Assembly: GCA_964364855.1 (NCBI GenBank)
Contig: CAYINU010000002.1
Span: 1-64,000 of the forward strand
Length of the DNA stretch: 64,000 nt
Source: CAYINU01 sp964364855
GTDB taxonomy: Bacteria > Margulisbacteria > Marinamargulisbacteria > CAYINU01
Direction: 5' to 3'
The position numbers and the translations under genes are program-made. The notes beneath the pieces were generated by a model. That model made no database searches. It had not been told where the DNA came from and saw only the letters and a program-made list of their open reading frames with translations. Each line of letters opens with the position of its first letter. Within the stretch, counting starts at the first letter, position 1. Below, piece after piece: positions 60,588 through 64,000 of this stretch.

Positions 60588-60701
60588 ATGAAAGTTGGCG
60601 CTTCTGTTAAGCGAATCTGTAAGAAATGTAAAATTGTAACCCGCAGGGGCGTTGTTCGCGTTGTATGCGAAACCCCAAAGCATAAACAAAGACAAGGCTA
60701 A
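60588..60701 (+). CDS. rpmJ: Ribosomal protein L36
   Basis: A 37-residue protein: MKVGASVKRICKKCKIVTRR, then GVVRVVCETPKHKQRQG. The zinc ligands CxxC, Cys and His are all present, so this is the zinc (C+) form. A GGGG site precedes the ATG. Ten bp after infA and 11 bp before rpsM. Confidence 0.96.
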   Translation: MKVGASVKRICKKCKIVTRRGVVRVVCETPKHKQRQG

Positions 60702-60712
60702 GGAGGAAAGTT

Positions 60713-61087
60713 GTGGCTCGCATTTTAGGTGTAGATTTACCTGCCAATAAACGCATTGAAGTCGCGTTGACCTATATTTTTGGTGTGGGATTGTCTCGAG
60801 CCAAGCTCATTTTGGCCAAAACGCAAATTGACCCTGAAACTCGGGTTAAGGGCCTGTCCGAGGACGAAATTCTTCGGATCCGTGAAACGCTTTCTCAGTT
60901 CACACTTGAAGGAGATCTGCGCCGGGATGTATCCCGAAATATTAAGCGCTTAACCGATATCGGTTCGTATCGTGGGAATCGGCATCGCCGTAAATTGCCT
61001 TGTCGGGGTCAACGAACGCATACCAATGCGCGGACCAAGCGCGGCAAAGCGATCGCGATTGCCGGCAAGAAGAAAGTAACCAAATAG
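60713..61087 (+). CDS. rpsM: Ribosomal protein S13
   Basis: A 124-residue head protein starting at GTG: MARILGVDLPANKRIEVALT, YIFGVGLSRAKLILAKTQID and GQRTHTNARTKRGKAIAIAG. AGGAGG lies seven bases before the start. It forms inter-subunit bridges and contacts P-site tRNA. Confidence 0.97.
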   Translation: MARILGVDLPANKRIEVALTYIFGVGLSRAKLILAKTQIDPETRVKGLSEDEILRIRETLSQFTLEGDLRRDVSRNIKRLTDIGSYRGNRHRRKLPCRGQRTHTNARTKRGKAIAIAGKKKVTK

Positions 61088-61115
61088 TTCGGCTTTTAAG
61101 CGAGGAGGAAGTCAC

Positions 61116-61499
61116 TTGGGCGTTAAGCGTAAAAAACGTGTAAAAAAGAATGTTTCCGAAGGAATGGCTCACATCAAGTCCACCTTCAATAACACGGTCG
61201 TGTCCATTACCGATGCGCAAGGCAATGTTGTTTCCTGGTGTTCAACCGGAATGGTTGGATTTAAAGGCACCAAGAAAGGCACGCCCTTTGCTGCGCAGCA
61301 AGCCGGCGAAGAAGCTGGCCGAAAGGCAATGGAGCAAGGCCTTCGCGTTTTGACCCAAGTGCTGGTAAAAGGACCGGGCTCCGGCCGTGAAACGGCAATT
61401 CGGGCCTTGCAGTCCGTTGGATTGGATATTTTATCCATTAAAGACGTTACCCCGATTCCTCATAATGGTTGCCGGCCTCGCAAACGGCGCCGGGTGTAA
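61116..61499 (+). CDS. rpsK: Ribosomal protein S11
   Basis: A 127-residue S11 starting at TTG, set by GAGGAGG seven bases upstream: MGVKRKKRVKKNVSEGMAHI, STFNNTVVSITDAQGNVVSW and VTPIPHNGCRPRKRRRV. It lies on the platform near the E site. Confidence 0.96.
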   Translation: MGVKRKKRVKKNVSEGMAHIKSTFNNTVVSITDAQGNVVSWCSTGMVGFKGTKKGTPFAAQQAGEEAGRKAMEQGLRVLTQVLVKGPGSGRETAIRALQSVGLDILSIKDVTPIPHNGCRPRKRRRV

Positions 61500-61513
61500 G
61501 GGAGGTAGAGGAT

Positions 61514-62137
61514 ATGGGAAGTTATAAAGGACCTAGTTGTAAGATTTGCCGACGGAACCGCGTAAAGCTGTTCTTGAAGGGCTCGCGCTGTTTCACCGCG
61601 AAGTGTGAAATTGAAAAGCGCAATTTTCCTCCCGGTTCTGCGCCAGGGGCCCGTGCGAGTAAGATGTCGGAGTATGGCGTTCGGCTGCGTGAGAAGCAGA
61701 AGCTGCGTTACTTTTACGGTATTTCCGAAAATACGATGCGCCGTTCCTATCAACGGGCCAGCGAAAAAAAGGGGATTACCGGCTACAATCTACTTTTGAT
61801 TTTTGAAAGCCGCTTGGACAATGTTCTGTACCGCACCAACGTTTGCCGTTCTCGCAAAGAGGCGCGCCAAATCGTTCGGCATGGCCACGTCAAGGTCAAT
61901 GGTCGCAAGGTGGATATCCCTTCTTTTGAAATTCGCGTAGGCGATGTCGTTGAGCTAAGCGATAAGAAACGGGATTTCTTTATCGGCAATTTGCAGGCGC
62001 TCAAAGATGCGCAGATCCCTGCAACGTATCAATTCGACGAGAAGGCGTTGACCGTTAAGTTTCTTCACGCGCCGAAGCGTGAAGACATTGATGTCCCTGT
62101 CCAAGAACAGCTGATTGTAGAGTACTATTCCCGATAA
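61514..62137 (+). CDS. rpsD: Ribosomal protein S4
   Basis: A 207-residue S4. An N-terminal zinc-type knuckle (CKICRRNRVKLFLKGSRC, then CEIEKR) is followed by the S4 RNA-binding domain (RLDNVLYRTNVCRSRKEARQ, HGHVKVNGRKVDIPSF). I chose ATG 61514, with GGGAGGTAGAGG upstream; a start 45 bases earlier lies inside rpsK. S4 is the alpha-operon repressor in many bacteria. Confidence 0.97.
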   Translation: MGSYKGPSCKICRRNRVKLFLKGSRCFTAKCEIEKRNFPPGSAPGARASKMSEYGVRLREKQKLRYFYGISENTMRRSYQRASEKKGITGYNLLLIFESRLDNVLYRTNVCRSRKEARQIVRHGHVKVNGRKVDIPSFEIRVGDVVELSDKKRDFFIGNLQALKDAQIPATYQFDEKALTVKFLHAPKREDIDVPVQEQLIVEYYSR

Positions 62138-62156
62138 GATTTTGAAGGAGGCTAAC

Positions 62157-63107
62157 GTGGCTAATGCTGCACCATGGGTCAAGTTTGAGGAAATAAGTGA
62201 GAATGCCGGTCGCTTCATCGTGTCTCCATTGAATCGGGGCATGGGATCGACACTGGGCAATTCGATGCGTCGTGTATTGTTGTCTTCTCTGTCAGGGGCC
62301 GCTATCACATCTTTGCAAATCGAAGGTGTAGAGCATGAATTCTCCACGATGGAGAACGTTGTAGAAGATGCGTTGGACATCATCTTTAATGTCAAGGCTA
62401 TTGTTTTTAAGTTAAAAAGCGGCGAGCCAAAAAACTTGGAAATTAACTTTTCCGGCAAGGGCGTTGTGAAGGCATCCGATATTAAGCACGACTCCGATGT
62501 CGAAATTATCAACCCAGATCAGCCCATTGCGCAGTTGTCTGAAAAAGGTAAATTGCAAATTCGCTTGCGCTTGGAAAAAGGGGTGGGCTATTCTCCTGCG
62601 GAATCCCGCTCCGATGACGAGCAAGATATTCGGACGATTAACGTTGATGCCTCTTTCTCTCCGATTATTCGGGTGAATCATACGGTGGAAAACATTCGTG
62701 TGGGCAAGGAATTGGACTACGATCAGCTGACGCTGGATGTCCATACAAATGGAAGCATCCGTCCAGATGAAGCGGTTCAAAAAGCGGCTGAAATTTTGAC
62801 CAGACAGGTCCAGCTTTTTGGATATTTGAACCAAAAGCCGGAAGATGAAGTTGCCGCGGATCTGGATTTGCAAGACGAGCGCTATGAGAATGCACTTAAT
62901 CTCTCTATTGACGACCTTGAATTGTCTGCCCGGTCTTCAAATTGTTTGAAGCGTGCGGGTATTAAGACCGTCCGGGAATTGATGGATAGGGGCTTGTCTG
63001 AGTTGATCAAGATCAAGAATTTTGGCAAAAAGAGTGCCGACGAAATCAATGACAAACTCAGGCAATACGGGCTGGTGCTGCCTGAAATGACCGCTGTAAA
63101 GGCCTAG
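62157..63107 (+). CDS. rpoA: RNA polymerase alpha subunit
   Basis: A 316-residue alpha subunit. The N-terminal assembly domain has RFIVSPLNRGMGSTLGNSMR and RRVLLSSLSGAAITSLQIEG. The C-terminal domain has SARSSNCLKRAGIKTVRELM and IKNFGKKSADEINDKLRQYG for UP-element and activator contact. I chose GTG 62157, five bases after GGAGG; a TTG 15 bases upstream overlaps that site. Confidence 0.96.
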   Translation: MANAAPWVKFEEISENAGRFIVSPLNRGMGSTLGNSMRRVLLSSLSGAAITSLQIEGVEHEFSTMENVVEDALDIIFNVKAIVFKLKSGEPKNLEINFSGKGVVKASDIKHDSDVEIINPDQPIAQLSEKGKLQIRLRLEKGVGYSPAESRSDDEQDIRTINVDASFSPIIRVNHTVENIRVGKELDYDQLTLDVHTNGSIRPDEAVQKAAEILTRQVQLFGYLNQKPEDEVAADLDLQDERYENALNLSIDDLELSARSSNCLKRAGIKTVRELMDRGLSELIKIKNFGKKSADEINDKLRQYGLVLPEMTAVKA

Positions 63108-63116
63108 GAGAAGGTT

Positions 63117-63470
63117 ATGCGACACCGACGTGGAAATGCGAAATTAGGACGACCTACCGATCAGCGCTTGGCGATGATTCGCAGTTTGGTCAAAGGGTTA
63201 TTTGAAAACGGCCGGATCGAGACCACCGTTGATCGCGCGAAAGCGGCTCGACGTGTCGCCGAACAATTGGTGACCTTGGGAAAAAAGGGAGATCTGACGT
63301 CGCGGCGCCGTGCATTGCAAATTCTGCCGAATGCCGACGTGGTTAAGCTGATTTTTGCCGAAACTGCTCCTCGCTTTAACGATCGACCCGGTGGCTATAC
63401 TCGCATCGTTCGCACTGGATTTCGCCGTGGTGACGCTGCGGAGATGTCATTGCTCGAATTTGTTGCCTAG
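63117..63470 (+). CDS. rplQ: Ribosomal protein L17
   Basis: A 117-residue L17: MRHRRGNAKLGRPTDQRLAM, LVKGLFENGRIETTVDRAKA and NDRPGGYTRIVRTGFRRGDA. AGGAGAAG precedes the ATG. It ends the alpha operon; a palindromic mobile-type repeat begins seven bases after its stop. Confidence 0.97.
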   Translation: MRHRRGNAKLGRPTDQRLAMIRSLVKGLFENGRIETTVDRAKAARRVAEQLVTLGKKGDLTSRRRALQILPNADVVKLIFAETAPRFNDRPGGYTRIVRTGFRRGDAAEMSLLEFVA

Positions 63471-63476
63471 AGCTGG

Positions 63477-63604
63477 TCTCATAAATAGGGAAGCCGTCTC
63501 AGAAAGGTTCCAGGCAAGGCATCCTGAGTACGACGCGCGGAGCGTACTTCCTGTACGTGAGCACGTCGCACGCAAGGATAACGCAACATGGGGCATTTAT
63601 GAGA
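63477..63604. mobile_element. MITE-like palindromic element between rplQ and truA
   Basis: A 128-bp element bounded by a perfect 10-bp inverted repeat TCTCATAAAT (63477-63486) / ATTTATGAGA (63595-63604). Inside is a larger imperfect palindrome centred on CGTAC-TTCCT-GTACG (63543-63557), flanked by CGACG (63531-63535) and CGTCG (63564-63568). It encodes no protein of its own. The style (short, palindromic, terminal repeats, intergenic) fits a non-autonomous miniature element. No target-site duplication is clear. Confidence 0.65.
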
Positions 63605-64000
63605 GGGCTTCTAGGTATCAACTTACCATTGCATACGATGGGTCTGGTTTTGCAGGATTTCAAAAGCAAACGCAGAAGCGGACAGTCCAGGGTGAACTGG
63701 AGGATCGGTTTGGCAAGGTTTTTGGCGAATTTAGCCTAACCTATGCCGGCCGTACGGATACTGGCGTGCACGCGGTCGGCCAGGTACTGACCTTGGAAAT
63801 TGCGCAAGAGATGTCGGAAGCGCAATTAAGTCGTGCATTACAGGGCCAGTTGCCTAGCGATATTCAGTTAATGTCCGCAAAACAGCTATTGAAGCGCCGC
63901 CACGCCCGTTTTGATGCCAAACGCCGGCAATACCGGTATGTCTTTACCAATGGCGATTTGCCGGTATATTTGCGGCCGTATGTGGCGCGCGTTCATTTTG
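63595..64000 (+). CDS. truA: tRNA pseudouridine(38-40) synthase TruA, partial, start unclear
   Basis: The gene runs off the window edge. The frame from 63613 reads RYQLTIAYDGSGFAGFQKQT, then TYAGRTDTGVHAVGQVLTLE with the catalytic Asp in GRTDTGVHA, so it is clearly TruA (pseudouridine at positions 38-40 of tRNAs). In this frame there is no ATG, GTG or TTG between the end of rplQ and the conserved start. The only nearby candidate is ATT 63595, at the right end of the palindromic element. The frame is open without stops back into rplQ, where TTG 63460, TTG 63463 or GTG 63430 would add about 50-60 residues. I set the start at ATT provisionally. Confidence 0.85.
   Translation, partial: MYERASRYQLTIAYDGSGFAGFQKQTQKRTVQGELEDRFGKVFGEFSLTYAGRTDTGVHAVGQVLTLEIAQEMSEAQLSRALQGQLPSDIQLMSAKQLLKRRHARFDAKRRQYRYVFTNGDLPVYLRPYVARVHF

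Overview
The window is a chromosomal segment of a diderm (Gram-negative-type) bacterium of intermediate GC content. Evidence for an outer membrane is a signal-peptide beta-barrel/porin gene (5299-6387), a second barrel-like gene (3208-4038) and lipoproteins. rpoC is unsplit, so this is not a cyanobacterium. S14 is the short zinc type, ribosomal protein L30 (rpmD) is missing from the spc cluster, and the metal uptake locus resembles Treponema tro. I cannot name the phylum; a lineage outside the well-studied proteobacteria is my inference.

Layout. 1-4500 (minus strand) is accessory: a frameshifted lipoprotein, an AAA-ATPase/PD-(D/E)XK protein, a non-coding hairpin and repeat field, tRNA-Tyr with its promoter, an outer-membrane-type protein and a Cys/His-rich secreted protein. 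4555-12467 (plus) is a metal-homeostasis block: a DtxR/MntR regulator, a porin, a TroABCD-type ABC importer whose two permeases carry C-terminal winged-helix-like tails, then a fused trehalose-6-phosphate synthase/phosphatase. 12444-17874 (minus) holds lepB, thiS, gyrB and gyrA. 17979-28401 (plus) is a tightly overlapping housekeeping run (aroF, purL, a secreted unknown, recG, rsmD, coaD, a coiled-coil gene, rph, a PAS-DHp protein). It is interrupted by an AT-rich AAA/winged-helix ATPase with its own promoter and three 18-bp iterons. 28402-30040 holds a YkgJ-like cysteine-cluster protein, a JAMM protease, an intact HicB and a broken HicA. 30037-33684 (minus) is proBA and rplU-rpmA-obg.

33939-64000 is one continuous translation/transcription superlocus on the plus strand. 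It starts at a near-consensus promoter and tRNA-Trp, then runs secE, nusG, rplK-A-J-L, rpoB-C, rpsL-G, fusA, tuf, the S10, spc and alpha clusters, secY, adk, map, infA, rpmJ, rpsM-K-D, rpoA and rplQ. It ends in truA, cut by the window edge. A stem-loop with a T-tract separates rplL from rpoB, and a promoter sits between rpoC and rpsL. A palindromic, MITE-like element lies between rplQ and truA, and truA has no ordinary start codon downstream of it.

Most of the window is conventional. The points I would examine first are the iteron-preceded AAA/winged-helix ATPase, the truA start inside a mobile repeat, the decayed hicA behind an intact hicB, Pro88 in ribosomal protein S12, the PAS-DHp protein without a kinase domain, and the structured repeat field behind tRNA-Tyr.
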